64,000 bases of DNA, from NCBI RefSeq assembly GCF_000331735.1, contig NC_020126.1, positions 5,908,501 to 5,972,500 of the forward strand, given 5' to 3'. Positions within the stretch are counted from its first letter, which is position 1, and each line of letters starts with the position of its first letter. Below, in pieces: positions 1 to 8,365 of the stretch. The stretch comes from Myxococcus stipitatus DSM 14675. GTDB taxonomy: Bacteria > Myxococcota > Myxococcia > Myxococcales > Myxococcaceae. Position numbers and translations under genes: made by a program. The notes below the pieces were generated by a model. It searched no databases. It was not told where the DNA came from and worked only from the letters and a program-made list of their open reading frames with translations.

Positions 1-1479
1 GCGCACGGCGGTGTTCCGCAGATGCTACGCACCGACCAGGACCTCCCCATCACCGTGGTGCTGGTGGGCAGCGCGCTGCTGGTGCTGGCCATCTGGCTGG
101 CCCCGCCGCTGCAGGTCAACTTCATGTCGGCCCTGCTCATCATCGTCTTCGGCTTCTTCTTCGTGACGGTGAGCGCGCGCATCACGGGTGAGATTGGCAG
201 TTCCTCCAACCCCATCTCCGGCATGGTGGTGGCGACGCTGCTGGTCACCTGCCTCGTGTACCTGCTGATGGGCTGGACGAGCTCCGAGGACCGCTTCATG
301 GCCCTCACCACGGCGGCCATCGTCGGCATCGCCGCGTCCAACGGTGGCACCACCGCTCAGGACCTGAAGACCGCCTTCATCGTCGGCGGTACTCCCAAGC
401 GCCAGCAGATCGCCCTCTTCGTGGGCGTGCTCACCAGCGCCATGTTCATCGGCCTGGTGCTGGTGACGCTCAACCGTGGCGCCACCGTGACGATTCCGGA
501 GCCGCACCCCGGCGTGACGGTGACGGAGATGACGCAGGAGACGCGCACCCAGTACACCTTCCCGTGGGCGGTGTCCGCGGACGCGCTGGCTTCTCGCGGC
601 CTGGACGAAGCGGCGCTGCGCAAGGCAGCGTGGGCCCAGGGTTATGACCTGGCCTCGAACGGCGGCGCGATGGAGCTGCGCAGCTGGCGGCAGGTGAGCG
701 CGCAGGACGTGGGCGCGGTGACGTTGAGCCCCACGGGCGGCTCGCAGGTGAAGGTCGCGGACCTGGGCGGCGTGACGCAGGGCCCGGAGCGCACCTTCAA
801 GGAAGGCTTCGTGCGCGGCGCGGACACCCCGGTGCCCGCGGGCAAGTACCTGGTCGATGACGCGGGCAGCATCCAGTACGTCGTGGACCCGGGCATCGGC
901 GGCCGCATCAGCACCTACGAGGGCCAGGCGCTCACGCGCTACGCGGCGCCCAAGGCGCAGCTCTTCTCGCTCATCATCGACGGCATCCTCACGCAGCGGC
1001 TGCCCTGGGACCTGGTGCTCCTGGGCGTGTTCATCGCGCTGATGCTGGAGCTGTGCGGCGTGTCCTCGCTGCCCTTCGCGGTGGGCGTGTACCTGCCCAT
1101 CAGCAGCAGCGCGCCGCTCTTCGTGGGCGGCATGGTGCGCTACTTCGTCGACCGCGTGCGCGGCGGCGAGTCCGACTTCTCGCCGGGCACCCTGCTGTCC
1201 TCCGGCTACATCGCCGGCGGCTCCATCGCGGGCGTGCTCATCGCCTTCCTCGAAATCGTCACGGACGGCGCCGGCTCTCGCGCCATCAACCTGCCGGCGC
1301 TGCTGGGTCACGAGGGAGTCATCGGCGGCTTCTTGAACACGGTGGGCGAGAGCGAGCTGGCGCACCCGGTCTGGTCCAACATCTGGGGTCTGCTCTTCTT
1401 CGCGGGCATCACCCTGTTCCTGCTGCGCTCCGCGCTCAAGGGACAGAGCGCCGCGCCGTCGACGCCCCACGGGAAGTAA
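1..1479 (+). CDS. OPT-family oligopeptide transporter, C-terminal part (5' truncated by window edge)
   Basis: The frame is open through the left edge (AHGGVPQ precedes the first Met at 22), so the N-terminal part lies outside the window. The visible part is an integral membrane carrier of the OPT superfamily, which moves oligopeptides or metal chelates across the inner membrane. Family-like signatures are SSSNPISGM and NGGTTAQDLKTAFIVGG in the first 130 residues, between strongly hydrophobic segments. A roughly 160-residue polar region with a GKYLVDDAGSIQYVVDPGIGGR stretch follows. It is then followed by further membrane segments and the cytoplasmic tail QSAAPSTPHGK. The polar insert between membrane bundles is typical of bacterial OPT proteins. 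Substrate cannot be told from sequence. A hairpin 12 bp after the stop probably terminates it. Confidence 0.85.
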   Translation, partial: AHGGVPQMLRTDQDLPITVVLVGSALLVLAIWLAPPLQVNFMSALLIIVFGFFFVTVSARITGEIGSSSNPISGMVVATLLVTCLVYLLMGWTSSEDRFMALTTAAIVGIAASNGGTTAQDLKTAFIVGGTPKRQQIALFVGVLTSAMFIGLVLVTLNRGATVTIPEPHPGVTVTEMTQETRTQYTFPWAVSADALASRGLDEAALRKAAWAQGYDLASNGGAMELRSWRQVSAQDVGAVTLSPTGGSQVKVADLGGVTQGPERTFKEGFVRGADTPVPAGKYLVDDAGSIQYVVDPGIGGRISTYEGQALTRYAAPKAQLFSLIIDGILTQRLPWDLVLLGVFIALMLELCGVSSLPFAVGVYLPISSSAPLFVGGMVRYFVDRVRGGESDFSPGTLLSSGYIAGGSIAGVLIAFLEIVTDGAGSRAINLPALLGHEGVIGGFLNTVGESELAHPVWSNIWGLLFFAGITLFLLRSALKGQSAAPSTPHGK

Positions 1480-1490
1480 CGCGACACCGG

Positions 1491-1513
1491 ACGGCGCTCC
1501 CCAGGGGCGCCGT
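1491..1513 (+). terminator. Hairpin terminator after the OPT gene
   Basis: Inverted repeat ACGGCGC/GCGCCGT extended by T-G and C-G pairs to about 10 bp with a very small loop. It lies 12 bp after the transporter stop and is followed by TTCTC. There is no real T run, so assignment rests on structure and position. Confidence 0.5.
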
Positions 1514-1531
1514 TCTCACCTGGATGTCATC

Positions 1532-1560
1532 GAGGCGGCGTGGGGCAACCCCGCCGCCTC
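1532..1560 (-). terminator. Hairpin terminator after the Bor-like lipoprotein gene
   Basis: Perfect 9-bp stem GAGGCGGCG/CGCCGCCTC with a short loop, 30 bp beyond the stop of the minus-strand lipoprotein gene. It is the second of two hairpins in this convergent gap and could act on both strands. Confidence 0.45.
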
Positions 1561-1589
1561 GCTGTTCTTCCACCCGCAACGCCGCCCGC

Positions 1590-1919
1590 TCAGAGCGGGG
1601 CAATGGAAGCGGGCACCTGCTGCTCCGGGCTGACGCCACGCGGCATCTCCGCGCACACGTACTCGGTGCGCAGCGGCATGACGAGGCCCACCGTCGCCAC
1701 GGTGACGAGCGCCCCCCACCACGGCGAGAACACGTCCACCCGGGAGACACCGTGGCGGCACTCGGATGCCGTCACATGGGGCGTCGTCAGCCCGAAGAAC
1801 AGGCTCATCCCGGTGCGAGTCTCGGGCAGGCCATCCCGGGGGGCCCCTGTCCTCACACTCGTCCGAAAGCACCCCGACAACCCCACCACCAACATCCCAC
1901 AGGCCATGACTCGCAGCAT
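1590..1919 (-). CDS. Bor-like small lipoprotein
   Basis: A 109-aa predicted lipoprotein. The start at 1919 gives the signal MLRVMACGMLVVGLSGC with lipobox LSGC; a start further upstream would bury this signal. The mature part follows the layout of the Bor family (phage lambda Bor / TraT-like serum-resistance lipoprotein): a FFGL segment, a conserved Cys (SEC), then a W-G-V-T-GLVMPL-Y-C ending. Bor proteins sit in the outer membrane and have been linked to serum survival; a role in a soil myxobacterium is unknown. The family match comes from pattern similarity by eye, so another short lipoprotein family is possible. The gene stands alone, divergent from the HEAT-repeat gene and convergent with the transporter. 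Confidence 0.6.
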   Translation of the reverse strand: MLRVMACGMLVVGLSGCFRTSVRTGAPRDGLPETRTGMSLFFGLTTPHVTASECRHGVSRVDVFSPWWGALVTVATVGLVMPLRTEYVCAEMPRGVSPEQQVPASIAPL

Positions 1920-2097
1920 GGGCTCCACGCTCCTCGCGATACACCAGCCCGTGAAACATACCTGGGAAATCCTGGACGACCGTGTCGTGCTGGCCCCAGG
2001 TCCTCCAAGCGCGCGGAGTTCCACGTGTCACCGGCTGGGGTGCGAGAGGAAATCGCGGTAGGCTGGTGCTACCGCCCGAGCGGAGTGTTGCAAACGC

Positions 2098-3861
2098 ATG
2101 GCCCAGCCCCAAAAGACCCAGGATGCGAGCACGGAGGCGGAGCAGTCTCCGGAGGTCCGCGAGAAGGTGGAGATGGCGCGCACGTTCGCCTTCCATCTGC
2201 TCAAGGGCATCAAGCAGATTGGCATGTACCGCCACAACGAAGCGCGCTTCCCGGAGTTCCTCGGCAAGGCCCTGGAGTCCATCGCCCAGTTCACGGAGAA
2301 GTTCGGCCCCCTGTCGCTGAAGGTGGAGCAGCAGAACCTGATGCTCCACGGCGAGACGCTCTTCTCCGAGGACACGCCGCTCCCCTACAAGTTCTACCGC
2401 GACGGCATCCGCCAGCTCATCTTCCGCACCGGCCTCACGGTGGAGGAACTGGTGACCTTGACGCTCATCGCCCTGTCGGAGCCCGAGCGCGGCGCCGACG
2501 ACGTGCTGGCCCAGTTGTGGCGCGCGGGCATGGAGCACGTCGAGTACGTCGTGGTGGAAGGCTTCTCGATGGACAACGCCAGCGAGGAGGAGGTGCAGGT
2601 CGAGGTCGACAAGGTGGTCGGCTATCTCTACTCGCGGCTGCAGACGAACTCGGATGACTACCTGCGCTTCGCGCGTGTGTCCGCGGAGGACCTGGACTCG
2701 AAGCTGGAAGGCGTGGAGCAGATTCGCGGCCTCGTCGTCTCCGGGCGCCACGCCTCGGATGAGCTGAAGGCGAAGCTCCAGCGCGAGGTGATGGAGGAGG
2801 AAGGCTCTCGGCTGTTCCCCAAGCTGGTGAGCGCCGTCTTCCAGGTGGTGGAAGGTGGCGTGGAGGACGGCACGCTGCTCGAGGAGATCTTCGTGCAGCT
2901 CCTGGACATGCTCCTGCTCCAGGACGACTTCGGCACCGTCAACCAGATTGTCCTGAAGCTGCGCGCGCTCTCCCAGAAGGAGGCAGGTGCGTCGCTCTCC
3001 AAGCTGCTCGACTCCTTCCTCCACAGGATGGGCGAGGAGCAGCGACTGATGCGCCTGGGCGAATCGCTCAAGGGGGCTCGGCCCAAGCACCCCGCGGACG
3101 TGACGCGCTATCTCCAGGCTCTGAGCCGGGACTCCATCATCCCGCTGCTCACCGTGCTGGAGACGCTCGAGATTCCCGAGAACCGCGCGCTCTTGTGCGA
3201 CGTGCTGGCCACCTTCGCGCGAGACATGCCGGAGCCCTTCGTGGCGAGGCTGACGTCGGAGCGTCCACAGACAGTGCGCGACATGGTGTACGTGCTCGAG
3301 AAGAGCAACCACCCCGAGCGCATCAAGATGTTCGGCCAGGTGCTCAAGAGCCCCAACCTCGTCGTGAAGCTGGAGGTGCTGGGCATCATCGGCCGCGGGC
3401 GTACGGGCGAAGCGCGCCGGCTCGTCACCGAGGCCCTGACGGATACCGTCTCCCAGGTGCGCATGCTGGCGGCTCGGCTGCTGCCGGAGTTCGACCGGGA
3501 CAAGGCCTTCTCGGACCTGATGCGAATCGTCCGCGAGCCGGGCTTCGAGAAGCGCACGCCCGATGAGCGCGCGGCGTTCTACACGGCGGTGGGCGCCACC
3601 GGGACTCCCGGGGCGCTCTCACACATGCAGCAACTGCTGACGGTGAAGCCGTCCCTGCTCAACCGGAAGCGGGTGCTGGATGACAAGCTGCTGGCCGTCG
3701 CGGGCCTGGCCGGCGCGTGCTCCATCCAGAGCTACAAGATGTTGCAGGTCCTCATCGAGGACCGCACCCAGCCAGTGGACCTGCTCACCGCGGCGCGCAA
3801 GGCGATGTACCAGACGCGCAAGACGCTGTTCGGCGATTCGGCGCTCCCCGAGGAGGCGTAG
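2098..3861 (+). CDS. HEAT-repeat protein with a conserved N-terminal domain
   Basis: A 587-aa soluble protein with no signal peptide or membrane segment. The N-terminal ~130 residues (LLKGIKQIGMYRHNEARF...GPLSLKVEQQNLMLHGETLF) resemble the N-terminus of the next gene product, so the two share a domain. Residues ~330-560 are alpha-helical repeats of HEAT type (for example KLEVLGIIGRGRTGEARRLV, then TDTVSQVRMLAARLL), usually protein-binding scaffolds. The start ATG has only a weak GGAG upstream. The stop is 3 bp before the next ATG, which indicates translational coupling. Function is unknown; a scaffold or regulator working with its HD-domain partner is inferred from the pairing. Confidence 0.75.
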   Translation: MAQPQKTQDASTEAEQSPEVREKVEMARTFAFHLLKGIKQIGMYRHNEARFPEFLGKALESIAQFTEKFGPLSLKVEQQNLMLHGETLFSEDTPLPYKFYRDGIRQLIFRTGLTVEELVTLTLIALSEPERGADDVLAQLWRAGMEHVEYVVVEGFSMDNASEEEVQVEVDKVVGYLYSRLQTNSDDYLRFARVSAEDLDSKLEGVEQIRGLVVSGRHASDELKAKLQREVMEEEGSRLFPKLVSAVFQVVEGGVEDGTLLEEIFVQLLDMLLLQDDFGTVNQIVLKLRALSQKEAGASLSKLLDSFLHRMGEEQRLMRLGESLKGARPKHPADVTRYLQALSRDSIIPLLTVLETLEIPENRALLCDVLATFARDMPEPFVARLTSERPQTVRDMVYVLEKSNHPERIKMFGQVLKSPNLVVKLEVLGIIGRGRTGEARRLVTEALTDTVSQVRMLAARLLPEFDRDKAFSDLMRIVREPGFEKRTPDERAAFYTAVGATGTPGALSHMQQLLTVKPSLLNRKRVLDDKLLAVAGLAGACSIQSYKMLQVLIEDRTQPVDLLTAARKAMYQTRKTLFGDSALPEEA

Positions 3862-3864
3862 TCC

Positions 3865-5175
3865 ATGGCCGACAACCTGAAGGTCACCCAGAGCCAGGAC
3901 GAGAACACCAACGAGTTCGGGCGAGAGCACAACGAGAAGCTGCAAGCGCTCTCGCGCTCCATGGTGGCCGGCCTCTACATGCTGGTGCGCTCCGTGAAGA
4001 TGTATGACCCGGAGAACGCCGTCTTCCAGAAGCCGCTGCACCAGCTCCAGGACATCATCAATCAAATCATCGGCAAGGAAGGTCGACTGGAGCTGGTGGG
4101 CGTCAAGGACTCCTTCTACCTGAACAGCATGCTGGTGAAGGTGGACCTGAACTCCATCGAGAACCAGCGCTACCTCCTGACGGAGATGCGCGCCAAGGAC
4201 GTGGGCGGCTTCACGCTCACCAAGCCAGTGACGGTGCCGGAGCTGAAGAACTTCGTCTGGATCTTCAGCAAGGAACAGTCGACGACCACCGAAGAAGACG
4301 GGCTGGCGGGTCGCAAGCTGCTCAACATGCGCGTGGCCAAGTTCTCCAAGCTCAAGGAGAAGTTGGACAAGGACATGAACGACCCGGGCGACCTCAAGGT
4401 GGATCGCAAGAAGTACGCGATGACCATCTACGCCCGCTCGGTCTTCTTCCTTACGAAGTACCTGGAGTCGGTGCGCGCCGGGAAGCCCATCAACGCCTCC
4501 AAGGCGCTGCGGCTGGTCCAGGACTTCGTGGACATCAGCTACGAGCAGCGCACGCACTTCCTGGGCATGACGACGATGCGGCGCGAGGACGACTACCTCG
4601 TCTACCACCAGGTCAACGTCGCCCTGATGTGCATCGTCTTCGGCGCGGAGCTGGGGCTGACGAAGCCGCAGCTTCGGGACCTGGGCTACATCGCCCTCTT
4701 CCACGACGCGGGCATGACGACGCTGCCGGAGGAGCTGGCCACCAAGCGTGGGGCGCTGACGCCGGAGGAGCGCGTGGCGGTGCAGCGCGCGCCGCTCATC
4801 TCCGTACGGAACATCCTCATGGAGAAGGGCTTCAGCCGCTCCACCCTGCTGCGCGTGGTGACGACCTTCGAGCACAAGACGGACTTCGGTACCGCCGTGC
4901 GCGACTCTCGCGGCAACATCCAGATGATCATCCCCAAGACGAACCTGGGGGTGTACGCGAAGGTCATCGCCATCTGTGACGCGTACGACGCGCTCACGTC
5001 CAAGCGGCCGTACCGTGACGCCTACGGTCCGGAAGTGGCGCTGATGCTGATGTGGACGGAGATGCGCAACAAGTTCGACCCCGAGCTGCTCGAGGTCTTC
5101 ATGCGTGTCATGGCCATCCAGCCCATCAAGGTGCTGTCCAAGCGACAGCAGTCACTCAGCGTTTCCGGGCTATAG
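3865..5175 (+). CDS. HD-GYP-like domain protein, degenerate active site
   Basis: A 436-aa soluble protein. Residues ~30-135 repeat the N-terminal region of the preceding HEAT protein (LVRSVKMYDPENAVF...GRLELVGVKDSFYLNSML). Residues ~240-430 form an HD-GYP-type phosphohydrolase fold: H248, the H280-D281 doublet, H337, and the well-kept ICDAYDALTSKRPYRDA block. HD-GYP proteins cleave cyclic-di-GMP. Here the usual HDIGK reads HDAGM, the following conserved His position reads QRAP, and the GYP motif after H337 is replaced by DFGTAVRDSRG. Catalysis is therefore doubtful, and it may bind rather than cut nucleotide. Its ribosome site (GAGGAGG) lies inside the end of the upstream gene, which supports coupled expression. 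Confidence 0.8.
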   Translation: MADNLKVTQSQDENTNEFGREHNEKLQALSRSMVAGLYMLVRSVKMYDPENAVFQKPLHQLQDIINQIIGKEGRLELVGVKDSFYLNSMLVKVDLNSIENQRYLLTEMRAKDVGGFTLTKPVTVPELKNFVWIFSKEQSTTTEEDGLAGRKLLNMRVAKFSKLKEKLDKDMNDPGDLKVDRKKYAMTIYARSVFFLTKYLESVRAGKPINASKALRLVQDFVDISYEQRTHFLGMTTMRREDDYLVYHQVNVALMCIVFGAELGLTKPQLRDLGYIALFHDAGMTTLPEELATKRGALTPEERVAVQRAPLISVRNILMEKGFSRSTLLRVVTTFEHKTDFGTAVRDSRGNIQMIIPKTNLGVYAKVIAICDAYDALTSKRPYRDAYGPEVALMLMWTEMRNKFDPELLEVFMRVMAIQPIKVLSKRQQSLSVSGL

Positions 5176-5187
5176 CCATCCTCGCGG

Positions 5188-5314
5188 AGGGCCGCGCCTT
5201 CGCGCCGGCCACTACTCCCGAGGCCGAGCCTTCGCCGTAGCGGCCTCTACTTCCAAGGCGGCGCCTTCGCTGCGCCCTCTTCGTCCAAGGCCGCTCTTTC
5301 ACTTGCGGCCTCTA
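5188..5314 (-). repeat. Degenerate repeats spanning and following the rluD stop
   Basis: On the minus strand the sequence around the stop (GGAGTAGAGGCCGC) recurs twice downstream as GGAAGTAGAGGCCGCTACGG and GGGAGTAGTGGCCGGCG. Each copy is followed by GCGAAGG/GGCCTTGG-like sequence. The 136-bp gap between the HD-GYP-like gene and rluD is almost wholly made of this repeated material. Confidence 0.55.
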
Positions 5315-6403
5315 CTCCGAAGCGGCCTTCTTCGAGACGGGCTTCTTCGCGGAAGCCTTCTTCGCGGCGGCCTTCTTCGAGACGGGCTTCTTCGCGGAAG
5401 CCTTCTTCCCAGCGGCCTTCTTCCTCGCGGGAGCCGTCGGCGGTGTCACGGACAGGGCATCGGGGCCTCGCAGCAACGCGAGCGCGGCGTTGAAGTCGTC
5501 GGGCACAGGGGCTTCCAGCGCGAGGTGCTTGCCCGTGCGCGGATGCGCGAACGCCAGACGCCACGCATGCAGGGCCTGCCGTCCCAATCGCTCCTGTGCG
5601 GCGCCCGCCTCGCCCTTGGGCTTTCGGCCCACCCCGTAGAGCGTGTCGCCCAGCAACGGATGACCCGACTCAGCCAGGTGCACGCGAATCTGGTGCGTGC
5701 GGCCCGTGAGCAGGTCCACCTCCACCAGCGCGGCGCCGTCGAAGGACTCGAGCACACGGAAGAGCGTGATGGCGGGCTTGCCCTCGCGCACCTTGCCGGT
5801 GAAGCGCTGGCGGTGCACGGGGTGGCGGCCATAGAGCGTCTCGATGCGCCCTTCCGCCGGAGGCGAGCCATGAACCACGGCGAGGTACGTCTTGGTCACC
5901 TCGCGACCCTTGAAGGACTTCTGGAGCGCGACGAGGGCCTGCTCGTTCTTCGCCACCACGAGACAGCCCGTGGTGTCCTTGTCCAGCCGATGGACGATGC
6001 CGGGGCGAAGCTCTCCGCCGACCCCCGCCAGGTCCTTCACCCGGTGCAACAGGGCGTTGACCAGCGTCCCCGACGCATGACCCGCGCCTGGGTGCACCAC
6101 CATGCCCGCCGCCTTGTCCACGACCACGAGGTCCTTGTCCTCGTGGAGCACGGCGAGCGGAAGCTCCTCGGCCACCGGAACAGCGGCCACAGGCGCAGGG
6201 ACATGGAGGGTGAGGGATTCTCCACCGCGCACGCGCATGGCCGCCTTCACGGACCTGCCGTCGACGAGCACATGCCCATCGTCGATGAGGCCGCGAATGC
6301 GGGAACGCGTCAGGTCGGTGAAGACGCCTGCGAGATACTGGTCGATGCGCTCACCGCGGGCTTCCGGCGGGGCGCGATGCTCTCGGGTGTCGGGCGCTGC
6401 CAC
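5312..6403 (-). CDS. rluD: RluD/RluA-family 23S rRNA pseudouridine synthase with Lys/Ala repeat tail
   Basis: A 363-aa RNA pseudouridine synthase of the RluA/RluD group, which isomerises uridines in 23S rRNA. Residues ~15-70 form an S4-like RNA-binding domain (ERIDQYLAGVFTDLTRSRIRGLI). The catalytic domain carries GIVHRLDKDTTG, with catalytic Asp141, and RTHQIRVHLAESGHPLLGD. The fold ends near residue 325. The remainder is a low-complexity basic tail built from a 15-residue unit (KKAA-G/A-KKASAKKPVS) present twice plus a partial copy, unusual for the family. It starts with GTG, 9 bp after the stop of the 87-aa upstream gene, so it is probably last in the MinD-HTH-87aa-rluD series. RluD rather than RluC is judged from the motif pattern. 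Confidence 0.9.
   Translation of the reverse strand: MAAPDTREHRAPPEARGERIDQYLAGVFTDLTRSRIRGLIDDGHVLVDGRSVKAAMRVRGGESLTLHVPAPVAAVPVAEELPLAVLHEDKDLVVVDKAAGMVVHPGAGHASGTLVNALLHRVKDLAGVGGELRPGIVHRLDKDTTGCLVVAKNEQALVALQKSFKGREVTKTYLAVVHGSPPAEGRIETLYGRHPVHRQRFTGKVREGKPAITLFRVLESFDGAALVEVDLLTGRTHQIRVHLAESGHPLLGDTLYGVGRKPKGEAGAAQERLGRQALHAWRLAFAHPRTGKHLALEAPVPDDFNAALALLRGPDALSVTPPTAPARKKAAGKKASAKKPVSKKAAAKKASAKKPVSKKAASE
5322..5411 (-). repeat. 45-bp tandem repeat encoding the rluD tail
   Basis: Two consecutive 45-bp units (5322-5366 and 5367-5411) match in at least 42 positions and encode the 15-residue basic unit of the RluD tail. The near-identity at DNA level suggests recent expansion by slippage. 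Confidence 0.85.
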
Positions 6404-6412
6404 GTGGGCGGA

Positions 6413-6676
6413 CTACCAGATCTTCGACTTCACGTGCGCCTTGGAGCGCAACACGATGTCGTTGACGGCGCGCTCGAAGAAGTTCGCCGTCGTGTAGACT
6501 TCCTGGCTGACGCGGCTCTTGTAGAGCTCACGGCCCTCCTCGAGTTCCTCCTTGAGGACCTCGAAGAGGTTGTCCTGCTCGATGCCCTTGATGATCTTCT
6601 GCTCGTTGTAGAGCGAGATATCCGAGGCAATCGCACGGGCGAGCCGCATCGCCTTGATCTTTTCCTCGTCCGTCAT
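6413..6676 (-). CDS. Conserved small protein, function unknown
   Basis: An 87-aa protein rich in charged helices (KIKAMRLARAIASDISLYNEQ, then LFEVLKEELEEGRELYKSRV), with no signal peptide or membrane segment. A strong ribosome site, GGGAGGACG, precedes the ATG. I do not recognise a family. Its position between the HTH protein and rluD, 9 bp before rluD, suggests co-transcription. The helical, acidic-basic pattern could suit a protein-protein or RNA contact, but nothing more can be claimed. Confidence 0.75.
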   Translation of the reverse strand: MTDEEKIKAMRLARAIASDISLYNEQKIIKGIEQDNLFEVLKEELEEGRELYKSRVSQEVYTTANFFERAVNDIVLRSKAHVKSKIW

Positions 6677-6760
6677 CGTCCTCCCTACATAGGCACCGCT
6701 CGGAGGGGAGTCAACTTTCCTTGTGGTGTGAGCGTCGGCCGACAGCCCGCCGGGGCGCCT

Positions 6761-8365
6761 TTAGCGCTTGCCTGACTTCTCAGAAGCCAAGGCCAGATAG
6801 CTCTTGGACACCCGGAGCGGATCCAGCCCCAGCTCTCGCGCCAGGTTCATGAGGATGCCGCGCAAGTAGACCTGCGCGGGGAGCGCCGTGTAGCGGTCCG
6901 CTTCGACGTTCTCCAGATGACGCGATGAGATACGGGTCCGGTCGGCCACCTGATGCAGCGTGTAGCCCCGGGCTTCGCGGACCCGGCGCAGCAGCTCGCC
7001 ATTGAACTCGGCGTCGGAGGGAATGTCCGGGAGGCGGGGACGAACGTCACGTGTCCGCGCCGCGACCTGCCCCGTCGCGGGCTCCGCCGAGGAGAGACCT
7101 GCCTCACCCGAACGCGCTTGAGCGGCGGTGCTCGAACCGCGCTCTGGCGTCGAGGCGACGACGATGGACGTGGAGGGCTCCGTGGGCGCGGGCCCACGCG
7201 CGGCGCTGGCGGTGGAGGGGCTCGCCGCCACCGAGGGCTTCTGCGCTTCTGCGACCACGGGCGCGGCGGGGCTCTCGACAATGGGGGACGAAGGGGTGGC
7301 GCTGGTCGGCGCGGCCTCCGGGGACTTCGGCGTCTCGGCGACCTGGCTCGAGGGCGCGGCGCCCGTGGGACTCGCGACCGCCGTTTCCGCGGGGGTCGCG
7401 CTCACCGACGCCACGTCCGACGACTTCGCCGGCTCCGTCGCGAGGGGCGCACTGCCCTTCCCCTCCGTCGCCACGTCCAACGACTTCGGCACTTCGGCGG
7501 CGGGAGCCTCACTCCCCTTCCCCTCCGTCACCGCGTCCGACGGCTTCGCCAGCTCGGTCGCGAGGGGGGCACTGCCCTTCCCCGCCACCACGCCCGATGA
7601 CCTGGGCGCCTCGGTCGCAAGGGGCTCTCTGCTCTTCCCCTCCGCCACCTCGTCCGACGACTTCGCCCCCTCGGTCGTGAGGGGGGCACTGTCCTTCCCC
7701 GCCACCACGCCCGATGACTTGGGCGCCTCGGTCGCAAGGGGCGCACTGGCCTTCCCCTCCGCCACCACATCACTCGCGGCGGCGGACTCCACGGGAGGCG
7801 CTTCGACGGGCGCCTCGCGCTTCGAGGGAGCCTCGGCCGGCGTCGTCACCTCGGGGCTCGGCTCACTCGGAGCCTTGGCCACGGGGGACGCCTCGGGCCG
7901 CACCAGCGCGGCCGGCACATCCACGAGCCCTCCGCCAAGCGGCGCGACCTGCAGGGAGCTGGTCACGTACGACAGCGAATAGCCGCTGACGAAGCTCGCG
8001 CGGAACGCCTCGGGCCCGGTCAACACGGGCGCTTCGGCGGCCTTCTTCGCTTCCTTCGCCGAGACCTCGGAGGCCCCCGCCGCGCTCGCCAGGGCCTCGG
8101 CCGCGCGGGCCGTGGGGCTCGGCGCGATTCCCAGGTCCTTGTCGTACTCGACGCGCAGGTCGCTGTCCGTGAGGATTTCCATCGCCTCGGTCATCCGGGC
8201 GCGGAGCGCATCCACCTGATCCGACTCCACCAGCGCATACACCGCGATGGAGTCTGGAGCATACAGCTCCATCAGCCGCGCATATGCGGCGCGGATCTCC
8301 TCCATCTGAGCGGTGACTGGGACCTCCAGGAGTTCGTAATAGGTCTGCTGCGCGAAGGGCTTCAT
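6761..8365 (-). CDS. J-domain-like / RodZ-type HTH protein with repetitive linker
   Basis: A 534-aa protein in three parts. Residues ~7-78 look like a DnaJ-type helical domain (YYELLEVPVTAQMEEIRAAY ... LRVEYDKDL) but lack the HPD triplet that stimulates Hsp70, so a true co-chaperone role is unlikely. Residues ~85-440 form a long Ala/Pro/Ser/Glu-rich linker that includes six copies of a ~20-residue unit (GKGSAPLATEPAKSSDVA type) at residues ~203-320. Residues ~455-530 are a HTH of the Cro/RodZ kind (LLRRVREARGYTLHQVADRT ... ISSRHLENVEADRYTALP). No membrane segment is seen, unlike RodZ. The ATG overlaps the stop of the upstream MinD-like gene (ATGA), so the two are coupled. A cytoskeletal or positioning adaptor is inferred only. 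Confidence 0.7.
   Translation of the reverse strand: MKPFAQQTYYELLEVPVTAQMEEIRAAYARLMELYAPDSIAVYALVESDQVDALRARMTEAMEILTDSDLRVEYDKDLGIAPSPTARAAEALASAAGASEVSAKEAKKAAEAPVLTGPEAFRASFVSGYSLSYVTSSLQVAPLGGGLVDVPAALVRPEASPVAKAPSEPSPEVTTPAEAPSKREAPVEAPPVESAAASDVVAEGKASAPLATEAPKSSGVVAGKDSAPLTTEGAKSSDEVAEGKSREPLATEAPRSSGVVAGKGSAPLATELAKPSDAVTEGKGSEAPAAEVPKSLDVATEGKGSAPLATEPAKSSDVASVSATPAETAVASPTGAAPSSQVAETPKSPEAAPTSATPSSPIVESPAAPVVAEAQKPSVAASPSTASAARGPAPTEPSTSIVVASTPERGSSTAAQARSGEAGLSSAEPATGQVAARTRDVRPRLPDIPSDAEFNGELLRRVREARGYTLHQVADRTRISSRHLENVEADRYTALPAQVYLRGILMNLARELGLDPLRVSKSYLALASEKSGKR
7406..7759 (-). repeat. ~57-60-bp tandem repeats inside the HTH-protein linker
   Basis: About six imperfect units encode GK-x-S-x-PLATE-x-(P/A)-K-S-S-D-x-V-type segments. 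Two longer blocks (around 7559-7640 and 7676-7760) are nearly identical, indicating duplication of a two-unit block. Confidence 0.75.

Noticed and set aside
5188-5430. Possible CRISPR-like repeat near rluD
   Set aside because: Units are directly adjacent or overlapping and coding, with no spacers and no cas genes.
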